Positions 44,101 to 54,746 of a stretch of 64,000 nt of DNA are shown piece by piece (the stretch's first letter is position 1; each line of letters starts with the position of its first letter). Source of the stretch: Microbacterium sp. CGR2 (lineage in GTDB: Bacteria; Actinomycetota; Actinomycetes; Actinomycetales; Microbacteriaceae); assembly GCF_003626735.1 (NCBI RefSeq), contig NZ_RBHX01000001.1:2542001-2606000 (forward strand), given 5' to 3'. Under the pieces are notes generated by a model. That model ran no database searches, was not told where the DNA came from, and saw only the letters and a program-made list of their open reading frames with translations. The position numbers and the translations under genes were made by a program.

Positions 44101-46821
44101 ATGGCCAGGAGCACTACGAATACTGAGCGCGCGTCGACAAGCGCGCCGCCGCGCCCGAAGCGGCAGGCGACTCCCAAGGCCCAGCCCGCTCCGAAGAAGT
44201 ACATCGACGAGCAGGACAAGCCTCCGGTCGCGGTTCGCGCCTGGGTGGGGCTGGCCCACGGTGTCGGCGGACTGTTCCGCGCGTTCGGACCCGAGACTCT
44301 CGAGAAAGACGACCGGCGCGACGGTTTCCCGTTCTTGTTGGTGCTTCTCGCGGCTCTCGGAGCGGTCAACGAGTGGTTCTTCATCGGCAACGAGGTCGCG
44401 GCGAACATCAGCGCTTACTCGGTGGGCCTGTTCGTGGGCCGCGTGGCTTTCATCATGCCGGTCCTGCTCCTGCTTCTCGCCGGCTGGCTGTTCCGTCATC
44501 CCTCGTCGGTGCACGACAACGGGCGCATCGGGATCGGCTTCGGCATGTTCGTCCTCGCGCTGGCGGGGATCTTCCACGTTGCCGGCCCGCGCCCCCATCC
44601 GAACCAGGGCATGCCGGCGCTCAGCGAGTCCGGTGGGCTGCTCGGTTGGCTGGTGGGCCAGCCCTTGACGTATCTCACCGATATTCCCGCCTACATCGTT
44701 CTGGCTCTCCTCGCGGCGCTCAGCGTCCTGATCCTCACGAAGACTCCGCCGAACCGCATCGGCGCTCGACTCGGCGACCTGTACGCCTGGATGTTCGATG
44801 CGGAGCGGCCGGAGAAGCCGACGAAGGATGCTGCGACGATCGACGAAGCCGACAAGGTCGACGATCCCGATGTTCTGCCCTGGTGGCGGCGCAACAAGAC
44901 CGGCCGTGAGGAAGATCCCGACGAGGGAACCCTCGCGAGCGACGACATCACCGCGCTGCTGACGACCTCGGACCCGACCCCCGCCTACGACCAGGCCGTG
45001 GTCGTCGAAGACCCCTACGACGCGGCAACCGAGGTGCTGACCGATGTTCGCTCCGTGACGGACGCGCTGGCAGGACAGCAGGCCACGGCTCTCCTCGACG
45101 ACGAGTCCGACACCGGTGAGATCCCGGAGCTTCCCGGACTCGACGGCTTCGGTACCGAAGGACCGGGGGAGCGCGGTCCGCAGGCGCCGGTGGCACCGTA
45201 CATCCTTCCCTCGCCCGGGCTCTTGGTCGAAGGGCCGCCCCCGGTCGTGCGATCCGAAGCGACGGACAAGGTGATCGAGCAGATCACGAGTGTCCTCTCT
45301 CAGTTCAAGGTCGACGCCAAGGTGACGGGCTTCTCGCGCGGGCCGACGGTGACCCAGTACGAGGTCGAGGTCGGTCACGGCGTCAAGGTCGAGAAGATCC
45401 TGCAGCTGAGCAACAACTTCGCCTACGCCGTCGCCTCCAACGACGTCCGCATCCTCTCGCCGATCCCCGGGAAGAGCGCGATCGGCATCGAGATCCCGAA
45501 CGCCGACAAGGAGATGGTGGCGCTCGGCGACGTGCTGCGTTCTCCGGCAGCGCAGAAGAGCACGCATCCGATGACGATCGGTGTCGGCAAGGACGTCGGC
45601 GGAAACATCGTGATCGCCAATCTGGCGAAGATGCCGCATCTTCTCGTCGCGGGTTCCACCGGCTCCGGTAAGTCCAGCTTCGTGAACTCGATGATCACGA
45701 GTCTGCTGATGCGAGCCCGACCGGCCGACGTGCGGATGGTGCTCATCGACCCGAAGCGCGTGGAACTCACCAGCTATGCCGGCGTACCGCACCTGATCAC
45801 TCCGATCATCACGAATCCCAAGAAGGCCGCAGAGGCGCTGCAGTGGGTCGTGAAAGAGATGGACATGCGCTACGACGACCTCGCGTCGTTCGGCTACCGC
45901 CACATCGACGACTTCAACCGTGCGGTGCGCGCCGGCGAGATCGTGCTCCCGCCGGGCAGCGAACGGGTCCTCAAGCCGTACCCGTACCTTCTGGTCGTCG
46001 TCGACGAGCTCGCCGACCTCATGATGGTGGCCCCGCGAGACGTCGAAGATTCCATCGTCCGCATCACGCAGCTCGCCCGAGCATCCGGCATCCATCTGGT
46101 CCTCGCCACGCAGCGGCCGAGCGTCGATGTCGTCACCGGCCTGATCAAAGCGAACGTGCCCTCTCGCCTCGCCTTCGCAGTCACCAGCGTCACCGACAGC
46201 CGCGTCATCCTCGACAGCCCCGGCGCCGACAAGCTCATCGGGCAGGGCGATGCGCTGTTCTCTCCGATGGGATCATCGAAGCCGTTCCGACTGCAGGGCG
46301 CCTGGGTCGATGAGAAGGAGATCGACGCCGTCGTCAAGCACGTCACCCGGCAGGCCAGGCCCGATTACCGACCGGATGTGCAGGAGGCGCTGGAGCCGAC
46401 GAAGAAGAAGGAAGTCGATGAAGACATCGGCGACGACCTCGAGCTTCTGCTCGCGGCCGCCGAACTCATCGTCTCGTCCCAGTTCGGCTCGACATCGATG
46501 CTCCAGCGCAAGCTGCGGGTCGGATTCGCCAAAGCAGGGCGATTGATGGATCTGTTGGAATCGCGCGAGATCGTCGGACCGTCCGAAGGGTCGAAGGCCC
46601 GAGATGTCCTCGCGACCGCTGAACAGCTCCCTCAGGTCCTGGCGAAGCTCCGAGGCGAAGATGTGCCGGCGGCCCCGGCGGCCGCAGCGGCCCCTGCGGC
46701 ACCGGCTCACTCCGCGACGATGGGTGCCGCCCATGATCCGGTCGAGGCGCAGTTCAGCGGGCTCCCCGAGGTGGAGGCGGAGGGCGACGATGATGCCTGG
46801 GGCCTGACGGGGCGCGACTGA
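44101..46821 (+). CDS. ftsK: DNA translocase FtsK
   Basis: A septum-located hexameric motor that pumps chromosomal DNA to the daughter cells and activates dimer resolution; 906 residues. An N-terminal Lys/Pro-rich tail is followed by four or five membrane helices (about residues 75-225), then an acidic linker of roughly 150 residues. The RecA-like motor follows: Walker [17 protein letters not shown] near 518, Walker [14 protein letters not shown] near 630, and [18 protein letters not shown] after it. The gamma DNA-reading domain lies near 781-865 ([20 protein letters not shown]). An acidic tail ends the protein. It overlaps pgsA by one base. Confidence 0.96.
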   Translation: MARSTTNTERASTSAPPRPKRQATPKAQPAPKKYIDEQDKPPVAVRAWVGLAHGVGGLFRAFGPETLEKDDRRDGFPFLLVLLAALGAVNEWFFIGNEVAANISAYSVGLFVGRVAFIMPVLLLLLAGWLFRHPSSVHDNGRIGIGFGMFVLALAGIFHVAGPRPHPNQGMPALSESGGLLGWLVGQPLTYLTDIPAYIVLALLAALSVLILTKTPPNRIGARLGDLYAWMFDAERPEKPTKDAATIDEADKVDDPDVLPWWRRNKTGREEDPDEGTLASDDITALLTTSDPTPAYDQAVVVEDPYDAATEVLTDVRSVTDALAGQQATALLDDESDTGEIPELPGLDGFGTEGPGERGPQAPVAPYILPSPGLLVEGPPPVVRSEATDKVIEQITSVLSQFKVDAKVTGFSRGPTVTQYEVEVGHGVKVEKILQLSNNFAYAVASNDVRILSPIPGKSAIGIEIPNADKEMVALGDVLRSPAAQKSTHPMTIGVGKDVGGNIVIANLAKMPHLLVAGSTGSGKSSFVNSMITSLLMRARPADVRMVLIDPKRVELTSYAGVPHLITPIITNPKKAAEALQWVVKEMDMRYDDLASFGYRHIDDFNRAVRAGEIVLPPGSERVLKPYPYLLVVVDELADLMMVAPRDVEDSIVRITQLARASGIHLVLATQRPSVDVVTGLIKANVPSRLAFAVTSVTDSRVILDSPGADKLIGQGDALFSPMGSSKPFRLQGAWVDEKEIDAVVKHVTRQARPDYRPDVQEALEPTKKKEVDEDIGDDLELLLAAAELIVSSQFGSTSMLQRKLRVGFAKAGRLMDLLESREIVGPSEGSKARDVLATAEQLPQVLAKLRGEDVPAAPAAAAAPAAPAHSATMGAAHDPVEAQFSGLPEVEAEGDDDAWGLTGRD

Positions 46822-47399
46822 TGATGGCCATTCCGCGGCAGCTTCCCAACGCGCTCACGGTCGCGCGTATCCCGCTCGCCGTCATCTTCTTCGTGGTGCT
46901 TCTCCTCGGCGGTACATACGGTCTCACTGAGCTGGCGTCGCGGTGGACCGCCGCGATCCTCTTCATCGTGGGGATATCCACGGACTGGGTCGATGGCTAT
47001 CTGGCGCGCAAGTACGACATCGTCAGTGACTTCGGCAAGCTGTGGGATCCGATCGCCGACAAGTTGCTCACGGGAGCGGGTTTCATCGGACTCGCCATCC
47101 TCGCCGAGGTGGACTGGTGGATCGTCATCGTCATCCTCATCCGCGAGTGGGGCATCACGGTGCACCGATTGGTGGTCGCCCGCGAACATGTCGTCGCCGC
47201 CGCCTGGATGGGCAAGGTGAAGACGGCCGTGCAGGGCGTAGCACTCGCATGGGCGCTTCTCCCGCTGCACGTTTTCATCGGCCTCGGGCCGTGGACTCTC
47301 ATCACCTTCGTGTTGATGATCGTCGTGCTTGTGCTCACGGTCGCGAGCGGCATCGACTACATCGTCGCGCAGGTCCGGGGCTCTCGGCGCTCGGCGTGA
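46821..47399 (+). CDS. pgsA: CDP-diacylglycerol-glycerol-3-phosphate 3-phosphatidyltransferase
   Basis: Makes phosphatidylglycerol phosphate, committed precursor of phosphatidylglycerol and cardiolipin; 192 residues with about five membrane helices. The CDP-alcohol phosphotransferase motif D-x2-DG-x2-AR-x8-G-x3-D-x3-D is present as DWVDGYLARKYDIVSDFG followed by KLWDPIADK near residues 53-80. Overlap with both neighbours (ATG in the ftsK stop, GTGA with cinA) shows a tightly coupled ftsK-pgsA-cinA unit. A homologue, pgsA3, holds the same place in mycobacteria. Confidence 0.92.
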   Translation: MMAIPRQLPNALTVARIPLAVIFFVVLLLGGTYGLTELASRWTAAILFIVGISTDWVDGYLARKYDIVSDFGKLWDPIADKLLTGAGFIGLAILAEVDWWIVIVILIREWGITVHRLVVAREHVVAAAWMGKVKTAVQGVALAWALLPLHVFIGLGPWTLITFVLMIVVLVLTVASGIDYIVAQVRGSRRSA

Positions 47400-47884
47400 G
47401 CGACTCGTCCGCGGCAGCGGTGCTGTCGGCACTGCGGCAGCGAGGTTGGCGGCTCGGTGTCGCGGAGTCGTTGACCGGTGGTGCCGTCTGCGCGGAGATC
47501 GTGTCGGTGCCGGGAGCATCGGCTGTTCTGCTGGGCGGTGTCGTGGCCTACGCGACGCCCGTCAAGCACCTGCTGCTCGGCGTGGACGCTGATCTCCTGG
47601 AGCGGCACGGACCGGTGCACTCTTCGGTGGCGCTGCAGATGGCCGAGGGAGTTCGGCACGCGGTCGCTGTCGACGGAACATCAGCGGAGGTCGGCATCTC
47701 CACCACAGGTGTCGCGGGTCCGGGCGCGACCGACGGTCACCCCGTCGGCACCGTTCACGTCGGCATCGTGACGCCGGGTGGCGCGCGAACGGAGGCGTTC
47801 CACTTCACGGGAGACCGCAGCGAGATCCGGCAGCAGTCCGTGCGCGGCGTGCTTGACGTGCTGCTCCGAGTGCTTGAGGAATAG
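47396..47884 (+). CDS. CinA C-terminal-domain protein (nicotinamide-nucleotide amidase)
   Basis: A 162-residue protein consisting only of the CinA C-terminal domain, which in other bacteria deamidates nicotinamide mononucleotide to nicotinate mononucleotide (PncC). Typical motifs are LGVAESLTGGAVCAEIVSVP near residue 20, GGVVAYATPVKHLLLGV near 46 and ISTTGVAGPGATDGHPVGTV near 100. The N-terminal molybdopterin-binding-like domain of longer CinA proteins is absent, which is common in actinobacteria. The start is a GTG overlapping the pgsA stop. clgR follows after about 140 bases with its own promoter. Confidence 0.9.
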   Translation: MSDSSAAAVLSALRQRGWRLGVAESLTGGAVCAEIVSVPGASAVLLGGVVAYATPVKHLLLGVDADLLERHGPVHSSVALQMAEGVRHAVAVDGTSAEVGISTTGVAGPGATDGHPVGTVHVGIVTPGGARTEAFHFTGDRSEIRQQSVRGVLDVLLRVLEE

Positions 47885-47921
47885 TCACGTGTCCGTCGCG
47901 GTTGTCTTCACTGTGCTCACA

Positions 47922-47949
47922 TTCAAACCACAGAGTGCCGGGGTAGATT
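47922..47949 (+). promoter_or_regulatory. promoter upstream of clgR
   Basis: TTCAAA (47922-47927) and TAGATT (47944-47949) with a 16-base spacer. A second TANNNT element, TAGACT, lies at 47969-47974, so two start sites are possible. Confidence 0.4.
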
Positions 47950-48025
47950 CTGTGCATGCCAGGAGGGCTAGACTGGTTCCCTCGATGGGGGAGACCCCAG
48001 GGGAACGATTGGGGAGGAGGTTCCG

Positions 48026-48334
48026 ATGATTCTTGTAAGACAGGAAATCGGCGATGTGCTGAGGGACTTCCGCCTGCGTAAGGGGCGCACGCTCCGACAG
48101 GTCGCCAGCAAGGCCTCCGTGGCACTCGGCTACCTCAGTGAGGTGGAGCGAGGTCAGAAGGAAGCCTCGAGCGAGATCCTCGCTTCGGTCGCTGACGCAC
48201 TCGATGTCCCCATCTCCACGATCATGCGCGAAGTCGGCGATCGTATCTCCGTGCTCGAAGGCATTCAGGTCTTCCCGGATGTCGTTCCCGACGACTTGGT
48301 CGCGTCGATCGAGCCTGAACTCTCGCTGCACTGA
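48026..48334 (+). CDS. clgR: ClgR-type transcriptional regulator
   Basis: A 102-residue XRE-type helix-turn-helix activator. Residues 10-65 form the DNA-binding domain with RLRKGRTLRQVASKASVALG and YLSEVERGQKEASSEILASV, matching ClgR, which activates Clp protease genes and stress genes in Corynebacterium, Streptomyces and Mycobacterium. The position after ftsK-pgsA and before recA is the same as for ClgR of M. tuberculosis. The strong ribosome site GGGGAGGAGG ends five bases before the ATG. A ClgR operator was not recognised in its own promoter. Confidence 0.88.
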   Translation: MILVRQEIGDVLRDFRLRKGRTLRQVASKASVALGYLSEVERGQKEASSEILASVADALDVPISTIMREVGDRISVLEGIQVFPDVVPDDLVASIEPELSLH

Positions 48335-48358
48335 CGTTCGAACAGTTCGGTACAGAGC

Positions 48359-48595
48359 ATGCGTCGTAGCGAATTTCTACGCGCCGTCGACACGGAGTTC
48401 CAGGCTCGTGCCACGTCGCTGATCAATGATCTCGTTCTCGGCGGCCTGGGCGGTCGAACTGCGGCGGAGGCCCTCACAGACGGCACTCCACCGCGCGAGA
48501 TCTGGCTGGCGCTGTGCGTCGAGATGGACGTGCCCGACAATCGGCGTCATGGCGTAGGCCGACAGGAGCCAAAGCGTCGCTCGGGTGTGGCCTGA
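48359..48595 (+). CDS. DUF3046-family protein
   Basis: A 78-residue protein of the actinobacterial DUF3046 family: MRRSEFLRAVDTEFQARATS, then DLVLGGLGGRTAAEALTDG, then PPREIWLALCVEMDVPDNRR. A homologue occupies the same site, just ahead of recA, in mycobacteria. Function is unknown; it may help recA expression or recombination, but that rests only on conserved adjacency. The ATG is 24 bases after the clgR stop with no clear ribosome site. Confidence 0.85.
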   Translation: MRRSEFLRAVDTEFQARATSLINDLVLGGLGGRTAAEALTDGTPPREIWLALCVEMDVPDNRRHGVGRQEPKRRSGVA

Positions 48596-48642
48596 CGCCT
48601 TCGAGCGATTTCGCAGTCCGACTCGCCGATGATGGCGTGTCG

Positions 48643-48658
48643 TCGAAGATCTGTTCGA
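48643..48658 (+). promoter_or_regulatory. LexA SOS box of recA
   Basis: TCGAAGATCTGTTCGA matches the actinobacterial LexA consensus TCGAAC-N4-GTTCGA at all but one fixed position. It lies nine bases upstream of a TAGTCT element, where bound LexA would block RNA polymerase. Confidence 0.8.
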
Positions 48659-48666
48659 AACGGGCG

Positions 48667-48672
48667 TAGTCT
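48667..48672 (+). promoter_or_regulatory. -10 element for recA
   Basis: TAGTCT, about 183 bases before the recA ATG. The leader in between is untranslated and holds no recognised motif. Confidence 0.5.
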
Positions 48673-48854
48673 GCTGCACAAGCGGTTCACGTGACGTGTT
48701 CTCCACGGTTGAAGGTTTCGCCCACCCAATGTCGGTGGTTCCTTCTACGGTGAATAACAGGCCACAGAGCCACACGCCTTGTCGGAGAGTTGCCCCCAAT
48801 CGGGAGCGCCGCGGCAGCCTACAGGCGGCACCACGCGAGCATAAGGAGCAGACC

Positions 48855-49904
48855 ATGCCATCACCCGCCGACCGCGAGAAGTCCCTCGAAACCGCCCTCG
48901 CCCAGATCGACCGTCAGTTCGGCAAGGGCTCCGTCATGCGGCTGGGCAGCGACGAGCGCGCGCCCGTGGCAGTGATCCCCACCGGCTCCATCGCCCTCGA
49001 CGTCGCTCTCGGGGTCGGAGGCCTGCCGCGAGGCCGCATCGTTGAGATCTACGGACCTGAGTCGTCCGGTAAGACCACGCTCACGCTGCACGCCATCGCG
49101 AACGCGCAGCGTGCCGGCGGTATCGCCGCCTTCATCGATGCGGAGCACGCGCTCGACCCCGACTATGCGGCGAAGCTCGGCGTCGACATCGATGCTCTTC
49201 TCGTCTCTCAGCCCGACACCGGTGAACAGGCCCTCGAAATCGCCGACATGCTCGTTCGATCCGGGGCCATCGACCTCATCGTCATCGACTCCGTGGCGGC
49301 CCTCGTTCCCCGTGCCGAAATCGAAGGCGAGATGGGCGACTCCCATGTGGGCCTCCAGGCGCGGCTCATGTCGCAGGCCCTGCGAAAGCTGACGGGTGGT
49401 CTGAATCAGACCAACACCACGATGATCTTCATCAACCAGCTTCGCGAGAAGATCGGCGTCTTCTTCGGATCGCCCGAGACCACCGCCGGAGGTAAGGCCC
49501 TGAAGTTCTACGCATCGGTCCGAATGGACATTCGTCGTATCGAGACGTTGAAAGACGGCACGGACGCGGTCGGAAACCGCACCAGGGTCAAGGTCGTGAA
49601 GAACAAGATGGCGCCGCCGTTCAAGCAGGCCGAGTTCGACATCCTCTACGGAATCGGCATTTCGCGTGAAGGCAGCCTCATCGACTTCGGCGTCGAGCAC
49701 GCCATCGTGAAGAAGTCGGGATCCTGGTACACCTACGACGGAGACCAGCTGGGGCAGGGCAAGGAGAACGCTCGCAACTTCCTGATCAACAATCCCGATA
49801 TCGCACTTGCGATCGAGACTCAGATCAAGCAGAAGCTCGGCATCGGCGGGCAGGCGGCAGCACCTGCGGCCACTGATGAGCTCGCCGAGCGCCGACCGGC
49901 CTGA
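48855..49904 (+). CDS. recA: recombinase RecA
   Basis: DNA-strand-exchange ATPase of homologous recombination and co-protease for LexA; 349 residues. The Walker A motif is [14 protein letters not shown] near residue 66, the Walker B region [17 protein letters not shown] near 140, and the DNA-binding loop L2 is [18 protein letters not shown] near 205. No intein is present. The ATG at 48855 follows AAGGAGCAGACC. The gene is preceded by a LexA box and overlaps recX by one base, so both are SOS-induced. Confidence 0.98.
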   Translation: MPSPADREKSLETALAQIDRQFGKGSVMRLGSDERAPVAVIPTGSIALDVALGVGGLPRGRIVEIYGPESSGKTTLTLHAIANAQRAGGIAAFIDAEHALDPDYAAKLGVDIDALLVSQPDTGEQALEIADMLVRSGAIDLIVIDSVAALVPRAEIEGEMGDSHVGLQARLMSQALRKLTGGLNQTNTTMIFINQLREKIGVFFGSPETTAGGKALKFYASVRMDIRRIETLKDGTDAVGNRTRVKVVKNKMAPPFKQAEFDILYGIGISREGSLIDFGVEHAIVKKSGSWYTYDGDQLGQGKENARNFLINNPDIALAIETQIKQKLGIGGQAAAPAATDELAERRPA

Positions 49905-50716
49905 TGAACGACGCGAATGGGGGCGGTTCTGAGCGGATCGCCCCCATCATTCCCCTCTTCGGCTCGAGGACGACGGCCTCTCCTGGGGCGCACGCAGCGA
50001 AACCATCGGTCTCTGACGACGCGATCAATCCTGAGGGCGACGGTGCCGCAGCAGATGCCGGCACTCCCAGTGAACGGCATCCCGCACGCGGAGCAGCCGC
50101 GCGAATGGCGGCGTCGCAGCAGCCTGAGCCGGAGCGTTCCGCGCCGCGGCTGCGAGCACTGAGCGACCCGCACGAGACGTCAGCCGGATCCGACGATGTT
50201 CGATCTCCCGAGCAAGTCCGTGCGACGGCAGAAGAGTCCTTGCTCCGCAAGCTCCGATCGAAGTCGCTCTCGATCGCCGAGGCGCGCCTGGTCCTCCGGG
50301 GGCACGACCTCGACGCCGCACAGATCGACGACGTCATCGACGACTTCCTCCGGCGCCGGTACCTCGACGACGCGATCCTCGCCAGCGCGCTGGTGACCTC
50401 GGGCGTCGAGCGAAAGGGGCAAGGGAGGGTCGCGCTCTCGCGGTCGCTGTCCCAGCGGGGAATCCCTCGCGATGTCATCGACGCGGCGCTCGACGAATTG
50501 CCTGACGACGATGCAGAGCGTGCACTCGACTTCGCGCGGACCAAGGCGCGATCGATGGGCAGACTCGACAACGACACGGCCTTGCGGCGCCTCGTCGGTC
50601 AGCTGGCTCGACGGGGCTACAACGGTGGGGTCGCGATGAACGCGGCCAAAACGGCGCTTCGTGAGATCGGATCCGGCGGATCACCCTCCGGAGTTCGGTT
50701 CGTCGATTCTGACTGA
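49904..50716 (+). CDS. recX: RecA modulator RecX, long N-terminal extension
   Basis: A 270-residue regulatory protein that binds RecA filaments and limits their activity. Typical RecX proteins are about 150-180 residues; here the conserved helical repeats begin near residue 110 (ESLLRKLRSKSLSIAEARL). They continue through FLRRRYLDDAILASALV, GQGRVALSRSLSQRGIP and LRRLVGQLARRGYNGGVAM. The first 108 residues are Ala/Pro/Ser-rich and probably unstructured. The ATG overlaps the recA stop, so RecA and RecX are coordinately made. Confidence 0.92.
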   Translation: MNDANGGGSERIAPIIPLFGSRTTASPGAHAAKPSVSDDAINPEGDGAAADAGTPSERHPARGAAARMAASQQPEPERSAPRLRALSDPHETSAGSDDVRSPEQVRATAEESLLRKLRSKSLSIAEARLVLRGHDLDAAQIDDVIDDFLRRRYLDDAILASALVTSGVERKGQGRVALSRSLSQRGIPRDVIDAALDELPDDDAERALDFARTKARSMGRLDNDTALRRLVGQLARRGYNGGVAMNAAKTALREIGSGGSPSGVRFVDSD

Positions 50717-50747
50717 GCCACTCGGCGTCCGCATCCGCAAGCGCTCG

Positions 50748-50753
50748 TAGAAT
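50748..50753 (+). promoter_or_regulatory. -10 element for miaB
   Basis: TAGAAT, nine bases before the miaB ATG at 50763. Confidence 0.4.
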
Positions 50754-50762
50754 GGGGTGATC

Positions 50763-52310
50763 ATGACTATCCCGCGCAGTGAACCGACGATCATCAGTGC
50801 GTCCTCGGCGGCAATCGACATCGACGGCCGACAGCGATCCTACGAAGTGCGAACCTTCGGGTGCCAGATGAACGTTCACGACTCTGAGCGTCTGTCCGGC
50901 TCGCTCGAAAGCGCCGGCTACATCCGTGCTTCCGCGGGTGACGAAGCCGATGTCGTGATCATCAACACGTGCGCGGTACGCGACAATGCGGCGGGCAAGC
51001 TCTACGGCACGCTCGGGCACCTCGCGTCGGTGAAACGCCGCAAAGAGGGTATGCAGATCGCCGTCGGTGGCTGCCTCGCGCAGATGGACAAGCAGGCGGT
51101 GCTCGACAAAGCGCCGTGGGTCGATGTGGTCTTCGGGACGCACAACATGGGTTCACTCCCCGGACTTCTCGAGCGGGCGCGCCACAACGGCGACGCCGAA
51201 CTGGAGATCCTCGAGTCGCTCGAGGTCTTCCCCTCGACGCTGCCGACCAAGCGCGACTCCGCGCACAGCGGGTGGGTGTCGATCTCGGTGGGGTGCAACA
51301 ACACCTGCACTTTCTGCATCGTGCCGAGCCTGCGGGGCAAGGAGAAGGATCGTCGCCCCGGTGACATCCTGAACGAGCTCCGACTGCTGGTCGACGACGG
51401 TGCGATCGAGGTCACCCTGCTCGGGCAGAATGTGAACTCCTACGGTGTCGAGTTCGGAGACCGTCATGCATTCGGGAAGCTGCTCCGCGCTGCGGGCGAG
51501 ATCGACGGTCTGGAGCGCATCCGTTTCACCAGCCCGCACCCCGCGGCGTTCACCGACGACGTGATCGACGCCATGGCGGAGACCCCGAGCGTGATGCCGC
51601 AGCTGCACATGCCGCTCCAGTCCGGAAGCGATCGCATCCTCAAAGCGATGCGGCGCTCCTACCGGAGCGAGCGATTCCTCGGCATCCTCGACCGAGTGCG
51701 CGAGCGAATGCCGCACGCCGCGATCACCACCGACATCATCGTGGGCTTCCCCGGTGAGACCGAGGAAGACTTCGAAGACACCATGCGCGTGGTCGAAGAG
51801 GCGCGCTTCGCCGGAGCATTCACGTTCCAGTACTCGATCCGCGAAGGCACGCCCGCCGCGACCATGGAAGACCAGGTGCCGAAAGAGATCGTTCAGGCGC
51901 GTTACAACCGCCTGATCGCTCTGCAGGAGCGCATCTCGCTGGAGGAGAACCAGAAGCAGATCGGCCGCGAGGTCGAGGTGCTCGTGTCGACGGCAGAGGG
52001 CAAGAAGGATGCAGCCACACATCGCCTCACCGGGCGAGCGGAAGACAACAGACTGGTGCACTTCGAAGTCACGGCGGGCTCTGAACTCCCGCGCCCCGGC
52101 GATGTCGTCACCGTGACCGTCACGCACGCGGCGCCGTTCCATCTGCTCGCCGACGATCCCACCGGGGCTCCGCTGCGCATTCGACGCACCCGAGGTGGAG
52201 ATGCGTGGGACCGCAGCCAAGCCGAGTCGTGTGCGGTGCCTGCGCCGAGTAGTGACGGCGGTCCGAGGGCCGTATCTCTCGGCCTCCCGACGTTGCGCGT
52301 CGGAGTGTGA
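50763..52310 (+). CDS. miaB: tRNA-2-methylthio-N6-dimethylallyladenosine synthase MiaB
   Basis: A radical-SAM methylthiotransferase that adds a methylthio group to i6A37 of tRNAs reading U-initial codons; 515 residues. The N-terminal MTTase domain carries cluster cysteines in [26 protein letters not shown] and VGGCLAQ. The radical-SAM motif CNNTCTFC lies near residue 178. A TRAM domain follows near 385-460, then a hydrophilic tail of about 45 residues beyond the usual end. The substrate is made by MiaA, whose gene overlaps this one as GTGA. Confidence 0.95.
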   Translation: MTIPRSEPTIISASSAAIDIDGRQRSYEVRTFGCQMNVHDSERLSGSLESAGYIRASAGDEADVVIINTCAVRDNAAGKLYGTLGHLASVKRRKEGMQIAVGGCLAQMDKQAVLDKAPWVDVVFGTHNMGSLPGLLERARHNGDAELEILESLEVFPSTLPTKRDSAHSGWVSISVGCNNTCTFCIVPSLRGKEKDRRPGDILNELRLLVDDGAIEVTLLGQNVNSYGVEFGDRHAFGKLLRAAGEIDGLERIRFTSPHPAAFTDDVIDAMAETPSVMPQLHMPLQSGSDRILKAMRRSYRSERFLGILDRVRERMPHAAITTDIIVGFPGETEEDFEDTMRVVEEARFAGAFTFQYSIREGTPAATMEDQVPKEIVQARYNRLIALQERISLEENQKQIGREVEVLVSTAEGKKDAATHRLTGRAEDNRLVHFEVTAGSELPRPGDVVTVTVTHAAPFHLLADDPTGAPLRIRRTRGGDAWDRSQAESCAVPAPSSDGGPRAVSLGLPTLRVGV

Positions 52311-53221
52311 CCGAAGGACCGCGCCTCTGGGCGATCGTCGGCGCGACGGGCACGGGAAAGAGCGATCTCGCTCTGAATCTGGCCGAGATTCTGCGTGAGC
52401 GCGGCAACCCCGCGGAGATCGTGAATGCCGATGCCATGCAGCTCTACCGCGGCATGGACACCGGGACGGCGAAGGTCCCCCCTGCGGAACGTCGCGGAAT
52501 TCCCCATCATCTCTTCGACGTCCGCGAGGTCGACCAGGAAGCCGCGGTCGCCTGGTACCAGCCGCTGGCCCGCGCGGCCATCGCCGGGATCCACGAGCGA
52601 GGCGGCGACGCCATCCTGGTGGGTGGGTCAGGTCTCTACGTGTCGAGTGTCGTGTACGAGTTCCATTTTCCTCCGCGCGATCCTGCCGTCCGTGAGCGCC
52701 TCGAAAGCGAACTCGCCGCTGACGGGCTTGCGGCGCTGCTTGCGCGGCTTCGAGTGCTCGACCCCGCCACGGCGGCCCGCGTTGACCCGCACAATGACCG
52801 CCGCGTCATCCGCGCTCTGGAGGTGCTCGAACAGGGCGGTGTCACGCATGGCGCGGTCCTTCCCGAGCGGCCCGAGCTGTGGCATCGGCCGACCAGGGTG
52901 ATCGGTCTGAGCATTGATCGTCCGGCTCTCGTGGAGCGGCTCGATGCCAGGGTCCAGCAGATGTGGGGCGACGGGCTCGTCGACGAGGCGCTCGCGTTGC
53001 GGGAACGGGGACTCGAGCGCGGCACCACCGCACAGCGGGCCATCGGGTACTCCCAAGCGTTGAAGCAGGTCGACGGCGAATTGACGCAGGAGCAGGCGAT
53101 CGCCGAGACCCAGGCTCTGACGCGACGGTACGCGCGACGCCAGGTATCGTGGTTCAAGCGATACGCAGAGATCGAGTGGAAGCCGGCGCCGGTCGCCGCC
53201 GAACGGCTCGTCGAAAACTGA
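52307..53221 (+). CDS. miaA: tRNA dimethylallyltransferase MiaA
   Basis: Transfers a dimethylallyl group to A37 of tRNAs, giving the i6A used by MiaB; 304 residues. The P-loop is [19 protein letters not shown] at the N-terminus. Other signatures are [19 protein letters not shown] near residue 40, [18 protein letters not shown] near 63 and [13 protein letters not shown] near 103. The start is a GTG inside the miaB stop codon, so modification enzymes are made together. Confidence 0.95.
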   Translation: MTEGPRLWAIVGATGTGKSDLALNLAEILRERGNPAEIVNADAMQLYRGMDTGTAKVPPAERRGIPHHLFDVREVDQEAAVAWYQPLARAAIAGIHERGGDAILVGGSGLYVSSVVYEFHFPPRDPAVRERLESELAADGLAALLARLRVLDPATAARVDPHNDRRVIRALEVLEQGGVTHGAVLPERPELWHRPTRVIGLSIDRPALVERLDARVQQMWGDGLVDEALALRERGLERGTTAQRAIGYSQALKQVDGELTQEQAIAETQALTRRYARRQVSWFKRYAEIEWKPAPVAAERLVEN

Positions 53222-53258
53222 GTCGACCGATGTCGGTGGCCGGTGAGACGCTGAATCG

Positions 53259-53792
53259 ATGACGACTCACTTCTACACCGCCTCCAGCCTCGACGGGTTC
53301 ATCGCCACCGAGGAGCACTCCCTCGACTGGCTGCTGAAGCAGGACATCGATCCTGACGGGCCGATGGCCTACCAGGTGTTCGAGAAGACAATCGGTGCCC
53401 TCGCCATGGGCGCTTCGACATTCGAATGGGTCATGCGTCACGAAGAGGGGCGGTGGGGATATACGCAACCCACGTGGGTGTTCACCCATCGCGATCTCGA
53501 CGTCCCGGACGGCGCCGACATCCGTCTGACGCAGCTCGACGTGCACACCGTTCATGGAGAGATGCTCGAGGCTGCAGGCGACAGCGACCTCTGGGTGGTC
53601 GGGGGCGGCGACCTCGCCGGTCAGTTCGCCGACGCCGGTCTGCTCGACGAGGTGTGGGTGCAGTACGCGCCGGTCACGTTGGGATCCGGCGCCCCCTTGC
53701 TCCCACGCAGCCTCGACCTCGAACTGATCGAGGTCGCGAGAAACAGGAGCTTCATGTGCGGCCGCTATCGCGTGATCAGCGGCAGATCGTGA
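53259..53792 (+). CDS. dihydrofolate reductase-like (RibD C-terminal) family protein
   Basis: A 177-residue protein with the DHFR/RibD-C fold but distinct from FolA at 40 kb. Features are TASSLDGFIATEEHSLDWLL at the N-terminus, LAMGASTFEWVMRHE near residue 50 and DLWVVGGGDLAGQFADAGLL near 108, the last binding NADPH. Members of this family are mostly uncharacterised reductases. The gene lies between miaA and dapF, 37 bases after miaA, with no pathway clue. Confidence 0.87.
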   Translation: MTTHFYTASSLDGFIATEEHSLDWLLKQDIDPDGPMAYQVFEKTIGALAMGASTFEWVMRHEEGRWGYTQPTWVFTHRDLDVPDGADIRLTQLDVHTVHGEMLEAAGDSDLWVVGGGDLAGQFADAGLLDEVWVQYAPVTLGSGAPLLPRSLDLELIEVARNRSFMCGRYRVISGRS

Positions 53793-53830
53793 GTGCGCTG
53801 ACGGCTGACCGGGTCAGCGTACGGAATCCC

Positions 53831-53836
53831 TAGACT
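53831..53836 (+). promoter_or_regulatory. -10 element for dapF, leaderless type
   Basis: TAGACT, then six bases, then the ATG at 53843. Confidence 0.5.
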
Positions 53837-53842
53837 GGGCTC

Positions 53843-54715
53843 ATGGTCGCATTCACCAAGGGACACGGCACCGGCAACGACTTCGTCATCATCGCTGACC
53901 CCGAGGGAGACCTCGATCTCACGGTCGAGCAGGTCGCGGTGCTCTGCGACCGCAACTTCGGCATCGGAGCAGACGGCATCCTGCGCGTCGTTCGATCCTC
54001 CGCGATCCCCGATGGGGCGGCGGCGCTTGAAGAAGAACCCGACGCCGAGTGGTTCATGGATTATCGCAACGCCGACGGCTCGACGGCAGAGATGTGCGGA
54101 AACGGCATCCGTGTGTTCGCTCATTTCCTCGTCCGCGCCGGGCTTGCGACCATTGAGCCCGGCTCGACTCTGCCGATCGGAACCCGGGCGGGCGTTCGCG
54201 ATGTCACGCGAAGTGCCACCGGTTATCAGGTCGACCTCGGTCGTTGGACGTTGTCGGGAGACGACCCGCTCGTGCGCGTCGATGGCCTGCCGGTCACCCG
54301 TCCTGGCCTCGGCATCGACGTCGGCAACCCGCACGTCGTCGTCGCTCTCGCCTCTGAAGCAGAACTCGCCGCTGCCGAGCTGCACCGTGCCCCTGACCTC
54401 GACCCGATCCTCCCGGCCGGAGCGAACGTCGAGTTCGTGGTGCCCGGCGAACCGCTCGTGCGTGACGGAGTGGGCCACGTGCGGATGCGGGTGTTCGAGC
54501 GGGGTGTGGGCGAGACCCTCAGCTGCGGGACTGGCGTCGCCGCGACGGCTCTTGCCGTGCGCTATTGGGCGGGCGATCAGGCACCGAACAACTGGCAGGT
54601 GGAGGTCCCGGGTGGCACTCTCGGCGTGCGGATGTTCCCGGCGGAAGACGGCGAGCACGTCGCACTTTCGGGTCCCGCGCAGCTGGTCTTCCAGGGCGAA
54701 ATCGATCTGATCTGA
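53843..54715 (+). CDS. dapF: diaminopimelate epimerase
   Basis: Interconverts L,L- and meso-diaminopimelate, giving the peptidoglycan and lysine precursor; 290 residues, cofactor-independent. The two catalytic cysteines lie in [15 protein letters not shown] near residue 85 and in [17 protein letters not shown] near 228. The N-terminal [16 protein letters not shown] is also typical. The enzyme acts after DapA and DapB, encoded in the same window. A short tandem repeat lies between it and the convergent methyltransferase gene. Confidence 0.96.
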   Translation: MVAFTKGHGTGNDFVIIADPEGDLDLTVEQVAVLCDRNFGIGADGILRVVRSSAIPDGAAALEEEPDAEWFMDYRNADGSTAEMCGNGIRVFAHFLVRAGLATIEPGSTLPIGTRAGVRDVTRSATGYQVDLGRWTLSGDDPLVRVDGLPVTRPGLGIDVGNPHVVVALASEAELAAAELHRAPDLDPILPAGANVEFVVPGEPLVRDGVGHVRMRVFERGVGETLSCGTGVAATALAVRYWAGDQAPNNWQVEVPGGTLGVRMFPAEDGEHVALSGPAQLVFQGEIDLI

Positions 54716-54746
54716 CGGGCATCGCGATCTCGCGTCGACGCCGGCT

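Noticed and set aside
44059..46095. A 678-codon open frame antisense to ftsK
   Set aside because: Same reason: no domain, no ribosome site, and ftsK is intact.
48332..48355. A possible second LexA box (GTTCGAACAGTTCGG) between clgR and the DUF3046 gene
   Set aside because: The two half-sites are spaced two bases apart instead of four and the second is incomplete.
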